Assembly: GCA_902826305.1 (NCBI GenBank)
Contig: CADEEH010000002.1
Coordinates: 27,626-91,625 of the forward strand
DNA from: an uncultured Burkholderiales bacterium
Lineage (GTDB): Bacteria > Pseudomonadota > Gammaproteobacteria > Burkholderiales > Burkholderiaceae_E
Length of the DNA stretch: 64,000 nt
Reading direction: 5' to 3'
A program made the position numbers and the translations under genes. Below the pieces are notes generated by a model. The model saw only the letters and a list, made by a program, of their open reading frames with translations, was not told the DNA's origin and made no database searches. Positions 1 through 10,216 of this stretch are shown in pieces (the stretch's first letter is position 1; each line of letters starts with the position of its first letter).

Positions 1-52
1 GGTACGCCCGGAGCAGTTCTTCCCTGCTCAACGGAAACGGATTGCCAGCCAT
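1..52 (-). CDS. acoA: Acetoin dehydrogenase E1 alpha-type subunit (N-terminal fragment, cut by window edge)
   Basis: Only the first 17 codons are inside the window, reading MAGNPFPLSREELLRAY. The phrase PLSREELLRAY resembles the N-terminus of thiamine-diphosphate-dependent E1 alpha subunits (AcoA/PdhA), which usually continue with an R-x-M-R-x-I-R-x-F-E stretch. A perfect AGGAGG ribosome-binding site (59-64) lies 6 nt before the ATG at 52, so this is a real start. It follows acoX on the same strand with a 36-bp gap, matching the acoX-acoA order known from acetoin catabolic operons of Ralstonia and Pseudomonas. In that pathway AcoA and AcoB cleave acetoin to acetaldehyde and an acetyl group passed to AcoC. 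The identification rests on a short peptide plus context. Confidence 0.6.
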   Translation of the reverse strand, partial: MAGNPFPLSREELLRAY

Positions 53-88
53 GTCGTGCCTCCTACGTCGTGGGGGTTTGCACTGCCC

Positions 89-1165
89 TCAACCGCCGGG
101 CGCCTGATCGACGCGGAACAGTCCCTGCGCGGCCGCGACCTGCATGCAGCGCGAGACGTCCACGGTCCTGAAAGCCTGTTCACGCAACGCGATCGTCACC
201 GCGTCGCCGGTGTCGAACTCGATCTCGCGTTCACCGTCGACCGCGAGCACGCCGGCCGAACGTTCGATCACGAACACCTGGTCGGGGTCCATCACCTGCC
301 AGCGGCCGATGCCCACCGGCCGGATCATCCCGGGTGCGATCGGCACCTGCAGCGTGAACTGCCGCCGCGCCGGGTCGTCGGTGAGTTCGACCGCGAGTCC
401 GCCCCGATCGCGCCGCCCGACCGGATGCAGCAGCCCCGCGATCGCCGACATGCCGATCGCCTCCGGATCGGCATAGGTGACGAACAGCGACTTCAGGTTC
501 TCGGTCTTCCACAGCGCGCGTGCGCCGATCGTCCGGTCGACGCAGGTCACCGCGTCGACCAGCGCGATGTCGCGGCGCGAACCGCCGTCGAGTGACACCT
601 CGAGGATCTTGTTGCCGGCGAGCGCCTGCGTCGCCGACAGCCGGCCCGAGGCGTACAGGCCGACCGCGAGCCCGGTGATCGTCGGCTCGCGCATCTCCGG
701 GAACGCGTTGTTGGTGCCGGTCGACAACCCGGCGATCGGCACGTCGCCGCATTCGCGGGCCACCGCACGATGGGTGCCGTCGCCGCCGAGCACGACGATC
801 GCGGCCACGCCGGCCTCGCGCATCCGTCGCGCGGCGAGGAACGTGTCGTCGACGGTCGAGGTCACCGCCATCGGCAGGAACTCGACCGTCGGGAAGTGGT
901 GGTGCAGGCTCGCCTCGCGCTCCAGCCCGCGCGCGAGCATCGCACGGATGCCGCCCTTGTCGGGCATCATCAGCACCCGGTTCACGCCCATGCTGCCGGC
1001 GGCCGCCAGCACCCGCAGCACGATGTTGACCCGGTCGGCCACCTGCAGGCTGTTCGCGTTGGCGATCACCCGGCGGATGTCGTGTGCCGACACCGGATTG
1101 GCGATGATGCCGATCGTCGCTCCGCGCGCGCCGGCCGCGGCGGGAATCGATGGTGTGTTCGTCAT
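89..1165 (-). CDS. acoX: AcoX-like ATP-NAD kinase-fold protein
   Basis: A 358-residue protein of the NAD kinase/diacylglycerol kinase fold found in acetoin operons as AcoX. Its biochemical function has never been clear to me; it is usually annotated only as an acetoin catabolism protein. The nucleotide-binding GGDGT motif is at residues 127-131, preceded by a hydrophobic strand, and the conserved TGTNNAFP segment is at 149-156. The N-terminal GIIANPVS strand-loop (about 19-26) fits the fold. The start ATG overlaps the tpx stop as ATGA, suggesting translational coupling. It sits directly upstream of an acoA-like start, which strongly supports the AcoX assignment over a generic NAD kinase. Confidence 0.85.
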   Translation of the reverse strand: MTNTPSIPAAAGARGATIGIIANPVSAHDIRRVIANANSLQVADRVNIVLRVLAAAGSMGVNRVLMMPDKGGIRAMLARGLEREASLHHHFPTVEFLPMAVTSTVDDTFLAARRMREAGVAAIVVLGGDGTHRAVARECGDVPIAGLSTGTNNAFPEMREPTITGLAVGLYASGRLSATQALAGNKILEVSLDGGSRRDIALVDAVTCVDRTIGARALWKTENLKSLFVTYADPEAIGMSAIAGLLHPVGRRDRGGLAVELTDDPARRQFTLQVPIAPGMIRPVGIGRWQVMDPDQVFVIERSAGVLAVDGEREIEFDTGDAVTIALREQAFRTVDVSRCMQVAAAQGLFRVDQAPGG

Positions 1166-1731
1166 GATCCCGGTGCGCCCCGCGGGTGGCACCCGGCCCG
1201 CGTCGGCCGGTCCGCCACCGGGATCGAAGCCGGGTCGAGCGCCTCGGCGACCGCCGCGTAGTCCGGCTCCGAATCGAGTTCGCGCACCAGTTGCGCGTGC
1301 AGCACCGAATGATCCGCGCCGAGCGCGAACAGCGCCTGCGCCGGCAGGCCGCGCATCGGGCCGCTGACGATCTGCACACCCCACCCGCGCGCGAACGCCG
1401 GGTTGCGGAACGTCGACAGCGCGACCGCACTTGCCAGGCCGAAGCTGTCGCACAGGCGCTGGCTCGCGAACGGCAGGTCGGCCGAGACCAGCAGCAACGC
1501 GGTGTCGGCCAGATGCCGTACCAGTCCCGCGATCCGGCGCACCGCGGGTGCACACAACGAGGTCTCCAGGCTCGGCACGACGTACAGCACCTTGCGCGTG
1601 TGGCCGAAGTCGTCCAGACCGACATCGGTCAGCCGCGACGAGGTCAGCGACAGCTTCGGCGCCGCGGCCCCGACCCGCGGCAACGAGCCTTCGGTGTACA
1701 CCGCATGGCCGTGCAACGTGATCCGGGTCAT
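1162..1731 (-). CDS. tpx: Thiol peroxidase (atypical 2-Cys peroxiredoxin)
   Basis: A 189-residue Tpx-family protein that would reduce peroxides with thioredoxin-derived electrons. The peroxidatic cysteine is Cys60 in PSLETSLCAPAV and the resolving cysteine is Cys94 in the FASQRLC segment, the spacing typical of Tpx. SADLPFA and the C-terminal LVRELDSEPDY are also family hallmarks. About 25 residues trail after the usual end of Tpx. The ATG at 1731 has a GAGG ribosome-binding site; a GTG codon lies just upstream at 1734. It sits between a cytochrome c gene (10-bp gap) and acoX (4-bp overlap), which is unusual for tpx and suggests a protective role against peroxide made while the alcohol-oxidation pathway runs (inference). 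Confidence 0.9.
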   Translation of the reverse strand: MTRITLHGHAVYTEGSLPRVGAAAPKLSLTSSRLTDVGLDDFGHTRKVLYVVPSLETSLCAPAVRRIAGLVRHLADTALLLVSADLPFASQRLCDSFGLASAVALSTFRNPAFARGWGVQIVSGPMRGLPAQALFALGADHSVLHAQLVRELDSEPDYAAVAEALDPASIPVADRPTRAGCHPRGAPGS

Positions 1732-1741
1732 CACACGGGCC

Positions 1742-2095
1742 TCATGGCGCGGGTTGCACGCTCAGCAGCTTCAGGTACGCGACCAGTTCCCAGATCTGCT
1801 CCGGTGTGAACGCGTTGCCCCACGGCGGCATCACGTCCGAGGCGCCGCGGCGGCCTTCGGTGATCGTCTTGAACGCGGCGTCGGGCGTGAAGTGCGGATT
1901 GCCCTTGAAGCTGGGGGCGCGCCCGCCGATGCCCTCGGCGCCGTGGCAATAGGCCGCGCAGGTCGACGCGAAGCGAGCCTTGCCGCGCGCGATCCGGGCG
2001 CCGTCGTCCAGGTCGAACGGCGGCGCCTCGGCGATCGCGGCGTGGGTCGCGGCCACCGCGACCAGCGCCACGCAGGGACGGACCAGCGCGTTCAT
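1742..2095 (-). CDS. Small exported c-type cytochrome with CX3CH haem motif
   Basis: A 117-residue periplasmic monohaem cytochrome with a signal peptide (about residues 1-22). The haem attachment site reads CAAYCH at residues 46-51, so three residues, not two, separate the cysteines. The codons (tgc gcg gcc tat tgc cac) confirm this. The likely sixth haem ligand is Met89 in DVMPPWG. The start overlaps the stop of the PQQ dehydrogenase as ATGA, so the two are translationally coupled, and the cytochrome is presumably the direct electron acceptor of that dehydrogenase. Small cytochromes beside PQQ dehydrogenases are common; the CX3CH spacing is not. Confidence 0.85.
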   Translation of the reverse strand: MNALVRPCVALVAVAATHAAIAEAPPFDLDDGARIARGKARFASTCAAYCHGAEGIGGRAPSFKGNPHFTPDAAFKTITEGRRGASDVMPPWGNAFTPEQIWELVAYLKLLSVQPAP

Positions 2096-3780
2096 TCGAG
2101 CGTGAAGGTGATGATCGCCGCCCCGCCCGGCAGGTCGCGGATCTGCGGGAACGCGCCGGTCAGGAAACCCGGTGCATGCGAGCCGAGTCCGGTCGGGATC
2201 GCGATGTACTGCTTGCCGTTGACCGAATAACTGACCGGTCCGCCGCGCGCACCGGAGCCGGCACTGAAGCGCCACAGCTCCTTGCCGTTGTCGGCGTCGT
2301 AGGCGTAGAGCATGCCGCGCATGTCGCCGGTGAACACCAGCCCGCCACCGGTGGCCAGCACCGAACTGAGCGGCGGCATCTCGTAGCGCACCTTCCACGC
2401 GGTCTTGCCGGTCAGCGGGTCGAACGCGGCGAGCCAGCCGTCGGCCTTCTTGCCCGGCGGATCGGTCAGCTTGATGTCCGACAGCCCGAGCGACAAGCCG
2501 CCGATCCCGGGCACCTGCTCCTGCTTGGCGCTGGTCACGTGATTGCAGACCTCCATGCCGTGTGAGTACCAGAGCCGGGTCGTCGGGTTGTACGCGCCGT
2601 GGTTCCAGCTGCGTGCGCCGAGCAGGTTCGGGCAATGCAGCTTGGTCTGGCTGGTCTCCGGATAGACCGGGTCGATCGGCAGGCCGGTCTTCGGATCGAC
2701 CCCCTTGGCCCAGTTCATGTTCTCCGCGTACTGCCAGGCGTTGCGGATCGAGCCGTCGTCCTTGTCCATCACGTAGACGAAGCCGTTCTTGTTCAGGTGC
2801 ACCAGCGACGCCTTGCCGGTGCGCCCGTCGGGCACCAGCAGCGATTCGTAGGCCGCGTCGAAGTCCCAGGTGTCGTTGGGCACCTCCTGGCGATGCCACT
2901 TGACCTTGCCCGACTTCGGGTCGAGCGCGAGCACCGTCGCGGTGTACAGGTTGTCGCCCATCCGATCCTCGCGGTTGAAGTCGGGCGACGCGTTGCTGGT
3001 GCCGATGTAGATCGTTTCGGTGGTCGGATCGTAGGTGCCCGGCAGCCACGCCGAGCCGCCGCCTTTCCTGCGGCTGTCGCCCGGCCAGCTCTTCGGATCG
3101 TCGCGCGGGATCTCGAACGTCCACACACGCGCACCGGTGTCGGCATTGACCGCGAAGATCCGGCCCACGATCGGCTGGTCGCCGCCGGTGGTGCCGCCGA
3201 ACAGGATGTCGCCGGCGAGCTGCGGTGGCGACGAGAACAGTGCCCCGTATTCGGCCTTCAGGTTGGTCAGCTGCGTCGACCACATCTCCTTGCCGGTCTT
3301 CTGGTCCAGCGCGACGAACCGTCCGTCGAGTGTGCCGACGAACACCTTGCCCCGGCCGACGGTGACGCCGCGGCTCGCCGCCGCGTAGAACACCTCCTTG
3401 ACGATCGGATCGAGCTTCGGGGTGTAGCGCCACAACACCTTGCCGGTGGCGGCATCCAGCGCGAACACGTTGTTGTCGGCGGCGATCGAATACATCACGC
3501 CGTCGATCACGATCGGGGTCGCCTGCAGGCCGTGGGTGATCGTGCCGGGCTGGTGCACCCAGGCCACCTTCAGCTTCTGGACGTTGCCCTTGTTGATCTG
3601 GTCGAGCGGACTGTAGCGCCAGGCGTTGTAGGTGCGGTGGTACTGCGGCCAGTTCTGCGGATCGGCGAGCCCTGCGGTCTGCACGTCGGCGGCGGCGGGC
3701 GACGCGATCGATGCGGCCAGGGCCGCCGCGGCGGCCAGCGCATGCCTTCGGATCGATGCCCTCGTGTGGATCGTGTTCAT
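2092..3780 (-). CDS. PQQ-dependent alcohol dehydrogenase (quinoprotein, lanthanide-type signature)
   Basis: A 562-residue periplasmic quinoprotein of the eight-bladed propeller type, oxidising a primary or secondary alcohol with PQQ. The signal peptide ends near residue 30. Repeated W-motif blades such as TGKVLWRY and TGKEMWST run through the protein. Asp306 in WDFDA is the expected catalytic base, and Asp308 two residues later is the extra carboxylate that marks XoxF/ExaF-like lanthanide enzymes; Ca-type MxaF has Ala there. Glu177 (KAEYGA) fits the metal-ligand Glu. The adjacent Cys-Cys pair of methanol dehydrogenase is absent (AAASRG). The ATG at 3780 follows an AGGAGGAG ribosome-binding site. 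Beside acoX/acoA, a diol such as 2,3-butanediol giving acetoin is an attractive but unproven substrate. Confidence 0.9.
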   Translation of the reverse strand: MNTIHTRASIRRHALAAAAALAASIASPAAADVQTAGLADPQNWPQYHRTYNAWRYSPLDQINKGNVQKLKVAWVHQPGTITHGLQATPIVIDGVMYSIAADNNVFALDAATGKVLWRYTPKLDPIVKEVFYAAASRGVTVGRGKVFVGTLDGRFVALDQKTGKEMWSTQLTNLKAEYGALFSSPPQLAGDILFGGTTGGDQPIVGRIFAVNADTGARVWTFEIPRDDPKSWPGDSRRKGGGSAWLPGTYDPTTETIYIGTSNASPDFNREDRMGDNLYTATVLALDPKSGKVKWHRQEVPNDTWDFDAAYESLLVPDGRTGKASLVHLNKNGFVYVMDKDDGSIRNAWQYAENMNWAKGVDPKTGLPIDPVYPETSQTKLHCPNLLGARSWNHGAYNPTTRLWYSHGMEVCNHVTSAKQEQVPGIGGLSLGLSDIKLTDPPGKKADGWLAAFDPLTGKTAWKVRYEMPPLSSVLATGGGLVFTGDMRGMLYAYDADNGKELWRFSAGSGARGGPVSYSVNGKQYIAIPTGLGSHAPGFLTGAFPQIRDLPGGAAIITFTLE

Positions 3781-3822
3781 GTCTCCTCCTGTTGTTCGAT
3801 GCGTACTGCGGCGTGACGGAGG

Positions 3823-3838
3823 AACAAGACTCGTGCCA
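3823..3838 (-). promoter_or_regulatory. Sigma-54 (-24/-12) promoter for the PQQ dehydrogenase operon
   Basis: On the minus strand the sequence is TGGCACGAGTCTTGTT, against the RpoN consensus TGGCACG-N4-TTGCW. The -24 element is perfect and the spacing exact; the -12 element has GT in place of GC. It sits about 45 bp before the dehydrogenase ATG, leaving room for a short leader, and the gene immediately upstream encodes a sigma-54 activator. Confidence 0.72.
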
Positions 3839-3926
3839 TGCGGGCAGGGCGACACGGAACCGGGCAAGTGATTGATTCGACACACACGCCGCGGCGCCAG
3901 CCGGCGGATTCACCGTTCGGGACGCA

Positions 3927-3958
3927 ACAGGTGTCACGGCGACAGGCGTGACACCTGT
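3927..3958. promoter_or_regulatory. Dyad, probable upstream activating sequence for the AcoR-like activator
   Basis: A perfect inverted repeat with 12-bp arms (ACAGGTGTCACG and CGTGACACCTGT) around an 8-bp spacer. It lies about 90-135 bp upstream of the -24/-12 promoter, the usual distance for enhancer sites of sigma-54 activators, and just after the activator's own stop codon. No T-run follows on either strand, which argues against a terminator. A related half-site ACAAGTGTCAC occurs at 6172-6182, in front of the activator gene. Confidence 0.65.
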
Positions 3959-3967
3959 CCAGCGGGA

Positions 3968-6037
<2,070 letters not shown>

Positions 6038-6340
6038 GGCGTCTCCTCCTCGGTGGGCGCCGTACGTCGCGGCGCCGCATGCTTCACGGTCCGGGGGTGG
6101 TACCACCGGCGGCGAAGTCACGTTGCGATTCCGGGACCACACACGGCCTTGCCGAGCGCCGGTCCGAACCGACAAGTGTCACACGAGACCGCAGGAGCGT
6201 CCAGCGCGGCGCGGCCCCGGCCTCGTGGTGCGCGGTCTCGCGACGCACCGCCGGTCCTGCGAACGCCGACGACACGCGCCCACTGCTATGCTTGGCGCCC
6301 GGCGCCGAACGTCCCGGCACCGTCCAGAAAGGTCCGACCC
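6038..6340. other. Divergent intergenic region (acoR / exported hydratase)
   Basis: This 303-bp gap separates two divergent genes and must hold both promoters, but I see no convincing -35/-10 pair. It contains a half-site like the dyad at 3927 (ACAAGTGTCAC, 6172-6182), which may reflect autoregulation, and a 27-bp stretch (6122-6148) similar to the tandem repeat near 60.4 kb. No credible small gene is present. Confidence 0.5.
6122..6148 (+). repeat. Dispersed copy of the 60.4-kb repeat unit
   Basis: A 27-bp stretch ending in CCGGGACCACACACGGCC matches the start of the second repeat unit at 60372 at 23 of 27 positions by my alignment. Both copies are intergenic. The function is unknown, and chance similarity in GC-rich DNA cannot be excluded. 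Confidence 0.35.
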
Positions 6341-7207
6341 ATGTCCACTCGCCTGCTCGCCGCCTCGTGTGTGCTGGCCCTCGCCCCGAGCCTCGGCCAG
6401 GCCGCGTGCCTGACCGACGACGAAACCGCGACGATCGCCCAGAAATACGTCGCCCTCGAACCGATCACCAATCCCGAACCGTCGCTGACGCTGGAGGACG
6501 CGCGCTGCGGCGCGCGCAAGCTCGCGCAGGCACTGGTCAAGTCGCAGGGACCGATCACCGGCTACAAGGCCGGGCTGACCAACCCGGCGGTCCAGCAGCG
6601 CTTCTCGACGCCGCACCCGCTGGCCGGTGTGATGTTCGAGAAGACGTTCATCCGGAGCGGCGCCGAAGTGCCGGCGAAGTTCGGCGCGCGGCCGCTCTAC
6701 GAAGCCGACATCGTGGTCGAGGTCGCAGGACCCGGCATCCATGACGCACAGGACGTGCAGGCGGTCGCCAGGCAGATCCGGCGCTACTACCCGTTCATGG
6801 AACTGCCGGACCTGATGTTCCTGGATCCGTCGAAGATCGCCGGCCCGGCGATCCAGCTGATCAACGTCGGGCCGCGGCTCGGCGTGCTCGGCGAGCCGTT
6901 CCAGCTTGCCGCCGACGACAAGGCCGCGATCGACGCACTGGCGACGATGACGGTGAAACTCGTCGACGGCGACGGCAACACGATCGACGAAGGCAAGGGT
7001 GCCGGCATCCTCGGCCATCCGCTGAACGCGGTGATCTGGCTGGCGAAGGAACTGAAGGCGCAGGGCATCACGCTCAAGGGCGGCGAGCTGCTGTCGCTGG
7101 GTTCGTTCACGAAGCTGCTGCCGCCGAAGCCGGGGCTCGCGGTCACGGTCCGATACGAAGGGCTGCCCGGCGTCGGCACGCCATCGGCGAGTGTGAAGTT
7201 CAAGTGA
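6341..7207 (+). CDS. Exported 2-keto-4-pentenoate hydratase-like protein (FAH/MhpD fold)
   Basis: A 288-residue protein with the fold of 2-hydroxypenta-2,4-dienoate hydratases/4-oxalocrotonate decarboxylases: GYKAGLTN, LAGVMFEKTF, a metal-site-like RPLYEADIVVEV, and LGHPLNAVIWLA near the C-terminus. Unlike the cytoplasmic enzymes it begins with a clear signal peptide ending ...LGQA-ACL near residue 21, and it has two Cys in the first 60 residues that could pair in the periplasm. Its stop overlaps the GTG of the CoA-transferase gene (GTGA), so the pair is coupled. Export suggests a role other than the classical meta-cleavage hydratase. Fold confident, substrate unknown. Confidence 0.75.
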   Translation: MSTRLLAASCVLALAPSLGQAACLTDDETATIAQKYVALEPITNPEPSLTLEDARCGARKLAQALVKSQGPITGYKAGLTNPAVQQRFSTPHPLAGVMFEKTFIRSGAEVPAKFGARPLYEADIVVEVAGPGIHDAQDVQAVARQIRRYYPFMELPDLMFLDPSKIAGPAIQLINVGPRLGVLGEPFQLAADDKAAIDALATMTVKLVDGDGNTIDEGKGAGILGHPLNAVIWLAKELKAQGITLKGGELLSLGSFTKLLPPKPGLAVTVRYEGLPGVGTPSASVKFK

Positions 7208-8268
7208 CCACGGCGTCGCTCGCTTCGAGCGGCGACGAAGCCGCGACACCGGGTCCGCTCGCCGGCCTGACCGTCGTCGAACTGCACGCGATCGGCCCGG
7301 TGCCGTTCGCCGGCCAGGTGTTGCGTGCCCTTGGCGCGCGGGTGATCCGGGTCAGTCCGCCGAACGATCCCGGGCTCGGCGTGGTGCTGCCGCCTCGCTA
7401 CGACTTCCTGAACGACGGCAAGGAAACGCTCGCACTCGACTTGAAGCAGCCGGCCGACAAGGCACGACTCGCCGCAATGCTCGAGATTACCGACGTGTTG
7501 CTCGAGGGCTTCCGGCCCGGTGTGCTCGAACGGCTCGGCTTCGCGCCGGTCGACCTGCTCGACCACACGCCACGACTGGTGATCGGGCGCCTGTCCGGCT
7601 GGGGGGACGCCGGCCCGCTCGCGCCACGCGCCGGTCATGACATCAACTACCTGGCGCTGTCGGGTGCGTTGTCTGCGATCGGCCACGCGGACACCCCGGT
7701 GCCGCCGCTGAACCTGGTCGCCGATTTCGGCGGCGGCGCGATGTCGCTGCTGGTCGGTGTGCTCGCCCGGCTGGTCCGACGTTCGATCGACGGACGGGGC
7801 GGCGAGGTGACCACCAGCATCCTCGCCGGCACCGTCTGCCTGACGCCGATGTTCTACGGCATGATCGCCGGCGGCGTCTGGTCGCTGCAGCGGGCCTCCA
7901 ACCTGCTCGACGGCTCGGTGCCGTTCTATCGCGTCTATCGCTGCGCCGACGATCGTTTCGTCGCGGTCGGTGCCCTCGAGCCGAAGTTCTATGCCGAGCT
8001 GCTGTCGGTGATCGGCATGTCGGACCTGCTGCACGCGGCCGACCAGTACGACTCGACCACCTGGCCGCGGACGATCCGGCTGCTGGCGACACGGTTCGCC
8101 GAGCGCGATCGGGATGCCTGGGCCGAGACGTGTGCGGGTCGCGACACCTGCCTGGCGCCGGTGCTCGACTTCGCGGAAGCGGCGAAGAACACACACAACC
8201 AGGCCAACGGGTTGTACGAGGTCGACGGCACCCGACCCCACCTGCCGGGCATCTGGCGATTCTCCTGA
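7204..8268 (+). CDS. Class III CoA-transferase (CaiB/BaiF, alpha-methylacyl-CoA racemase-like)
   Basis: A 354-residue member of the CaiB/BaiF family, whose members move CoA between acyl acids or epimerise 2-methylacyl-CoA. Family features are the N-terminal LAGLTVVELHAIGPVPFAGQVLRALGA Rossmann-like segment, DLKQPADKARL, DVLLEGFRPGVLERLG and the ArgLeuSerGlyTrp-Gly strand (RLSGWGDAGP). The region GHDINYLALSG carries the Asp-Ile-Asn-Tyr pattern typical of the racemase branch (GHDINY), and the length is also racemase-like, so racemase-type activity is somewhat more likely than CoA transfer. Translation starts at GTG 7204, overlapping the previous stop by 4 bp. Followed at 67 bp by an exporter gene. 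Confidence 0.85.
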   Translation: MTTASLASSGDEAATPGPLAGLTVVELHAIGPVPFAGQVLRALGARVIRVSPPNDPGLGVVLPPRYDFLNDGKETLALDLKQPADKARLAAMLEITDVLLEGFRPGVLERLGFAPVDLLDHTPRLVIGRLSGWGDAGPLAPRAGHDINYLALSGALSAIGHADTPVPPLNLVADFGGGAMSLLVGVLARLVRRSIDGRGGEVTTSILAGTVCLTPMFYGMIAGGVWSLQRASNLLDGSVPFYRVYRCADDRFVAVGALEPKFYAELLSVIGMSDLLHAADQYDSTTWPRTIRLLATRFAERDRDAWAETCAGRDTCLAPVLDFAEAAKNTHNQANGLYEVDGTRPHLPGIWRFS

Positions 8269-8335
8269 TCATCGGCGCACGCATCACCGTCGTCGATCGG
8301 GCCGCCGGGCCCGCGATCACGCGGGCGGGGCACGT

Positions 8336-9298
8336 GTGCTGATCCAGGGCGTCGCCTTCGCGCTGGCCGCCGGCCTGATGTGGGGGCTGGTCTTCATCGC
8401 GCCGGTGCTGCTGCCCGAGTATCCGGCGGCGATTCTGTCGGTCGGGCGTTACCTCGCGTTCGGCCTGATCGCGCTGCCGCTGGCCTGGCTCGACCGCGAT
8501 CGGATCATGCGGCTGCAACGAGCCGACTGGATCGAGGCGACGAAACTTTCGCTGGTCGGCAACCTGATCTACTACGCGTTCCTCGCCGCCGCGATCCAGC
8601 TCGCCGGTGCGCCACTGCCGACGATGATCATCGGCACGTTGCCGCTGGTGATCTCGGTGTTCGGCAACGTCGGCGCGGGCAAGGTGCCGTGGTCGAGGCT
8701 CGCCGCACCACTCGGCGCGATCGCCGCCGGCATCATGCTGGTCAATCGCGACGAATTGATGCACCTCGGCGACGGGCGACCGTGGACGACCCTGGCGATC
8801 GGCGCCGCGCTCGCGGTGGTCGCGGTCGCCGCGTGGACCTGGTATCCGATCCGCAACGCCGCCTGGCTGCGCGCCCACCCCGGCCTATTGTCATCGACCT
8901 GGGCAACCGCCCAGGGGCTGATGACGTTGCCGCTGGCCCTGGTCGGATGGATCGCGATCGGCGTGTTCGCTGCGGCCGGTGGTGTGATCGACTATCGCTG
9001 GCCACTGGGCGCGCGACCCCTCGAGTTCGTCGGCCTGATGCTGACGATCGGGCTGACCGCCTCCTGGCTCGGCACGTTGTGCTGGAACCGCGCCAGCAAG
9101 CTGCTGCCGACCGCACTCGTCGGGCAACTGATCGTGTTCGAGACTCTGTCGGCGCTCGCGTATGCGTTCCTGCTGCGCGGACAAGTGCCGGGTGCGGGCA
9201 CGATGGCGGGCATTGCACTGCTGGTCATTGGTGTGCTCGCGGGTGTGCGCGTGTTCCAAGTGCGCGGTGTGGGCGGCCCTCCGCAGGCCGCGCCGTAA
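8336..9298 (+). CDS. DMT-superfamily (EamA) membrane transporter
   Basis: A 320-residue inner-membrane protein with about ten hydrophobic helices arranged as two EamA repeats, the second starting near residue 160. Start: GTG at 8336 gives a sensible N-terminus (LIQGVAFALAAGLMWGLVFIAPVLL); longer in-frame versions add an Arg-rich stretch that is antisense-like noise. Members export amino acids, metabolites or drugs; the substrate cannot be read from the sequence. Same strand and close behind the CoA-transferase, so probably co-transcribed with it. Confidence 0.82.
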   Translation: MLIQGVAFALAAGLMWGLVFIAPVLLPEYPAAILSVGRYLAFGLIALPLAWLDRDRIMRLQRADWIEATKLSLVGNLIYYAFLAAAIQLAGAPLPTMIIGTLPLVISVFGNVGAGKVPWSRLAAPLGAIAAGIMLVNRDELMHLGDGRPWTTLAIGAALAVVAVAAWTWYPIRNAAWLRAHPGLLSSTWATAQGLMTLPLALVGWIAIGVFAAAGGVIDYRWPLGARPLEFVGLMLTIGLTASWLGTLCWNRASKLLPTALVGQLIVFETLSALAYAFLLRGQVPGAGTMAGIALLVIGVLAGVRVFQVRGVGGPPQAAP

Positions 9299-9459
9299 GA
9301 ACCACCGAAGGGGATCCCCATGGGGTACCGCATCGATTGCGCCGGTGCGGCAACACGGCGTAACGTCGGCGCTTCGCCCACTTTCCCGATTCGCACCCTG
9401 CGACGGTCCTGCCGACCGGCACCCCTGCCCGCCGACCGCCGCCGACGCGAACCCGCCCG

Positions 9460-10203
9460 ATGATCCTCCGCCCCCGCAGGACGTTCCTCGAAATGGTCGC
9501 CGCATCCGCCGCGCTGATGTCCGGCTGCGCGACCCGTGCGCCACTGGTCGCGATGAAGGAGATCGCGCTGCTGCCGGTCGCCAACGTCGATGCCCACTAT
9601 CTCGATCCACGCGACATCGAGCGGCGCGTGGTGACGAACACACCGGCGGGTGCGTATCGTGAACCCGACCTGACACAACTGGCCGATCGGCCGACGCAGG
9701 ACCGCTTCAAGGCCACGATGGGGGCGATGAAGCTGACCATCCACAAGACGTTCGAGGCCGCGCTGCTGGCGCGCCTGCGCGAGATCGGCGTGGCGGTCAA
9801 ACCGGTCGGCGACGATGTGTCGGCGGCGGCCGCGCGTGCGGGCCGCAACGTCAGCCGGCTGGCCGGCGGCGCCGATGCGGTCATCGACATCAACATGGGG
9901 GCGCTGGGTTATCGCCCGATCCTGCGCGCCCCGGCACTGACACCGGAGACCTATGTCGAACTCGACATCGTCCGCGCACCGGACAACGTCAGCATCGACG
10001 GCGCGAAGTACAGCAGCGACTGGCGGCAGCTCGACGATCCGCGACACTTCCGCTGCGCCGAAAGTGAGCTCTATCGCAGCGTGCCGGACCTGATGGCCGA
10101 CCTGCCTCGCGCCGGCAGGAACCTGGAGGCCGGGGCCCTGCGGATGGTCGGCAAGGTCGCCGACGACATCGCCAGCATCTATCGCGGCAAGGCGCTGGTC
10201 TAA
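9460..10203 (+). CDS. Putative lipoprotein of unknown function
   Basis: A 247-residue protein with an N-terminal signal and lipobox (ALMSGC, lipid-anchored Cys at residue 23), so likely tethered to a membrane facing the periplasm. It opens with an Arg-Arg pair before the hydrophobic stretch. No enzymatic motif is recognised; the mature part alternates short beta-like and helical segments. It ends 13 bp from the convergent DUF2252 gene. I do not recognise the family with confidence. Confidence 0.7.
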   Translation: MILRPRRTFLEMVAASAALMSGCATRAPLVAMKEIALLPVANVDAHYLDPRDIERRVVTNTPAGAYREPDLTQLADRPTQDRFKATMGAMKLTIHKTFEAALLARLREIGVAVKPVGDDVSAAAARAGRNVSRLAGGADAVIDINMGALGYRPILRAPALTPETYVELDIVRAPDNVSIDGAKYSSDWRQLDDPRHFRCAESELYRSVPDLMADLPRAGRNLEAGALRMVGKVADDIASIYRGKALV

Positions 10204-10216
10204 GGGTCGCCGACGC

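Noticed and set aside
1742..3937. 731-codon minus-strand frame joining cytochrome c to upstream sequence
   Set aside because: Only its last 117 codons, from ATG 2095, look like a protein (the cytochrome); the rest is an off-frame reading of the PQQ dehydrogenase.
3927..3958. Dyad as transcription terminator of acoR
   Set aside because: No T-run follows on either strand, and its position and TGTCAC/GTGACA arms fit an enhancer site better.
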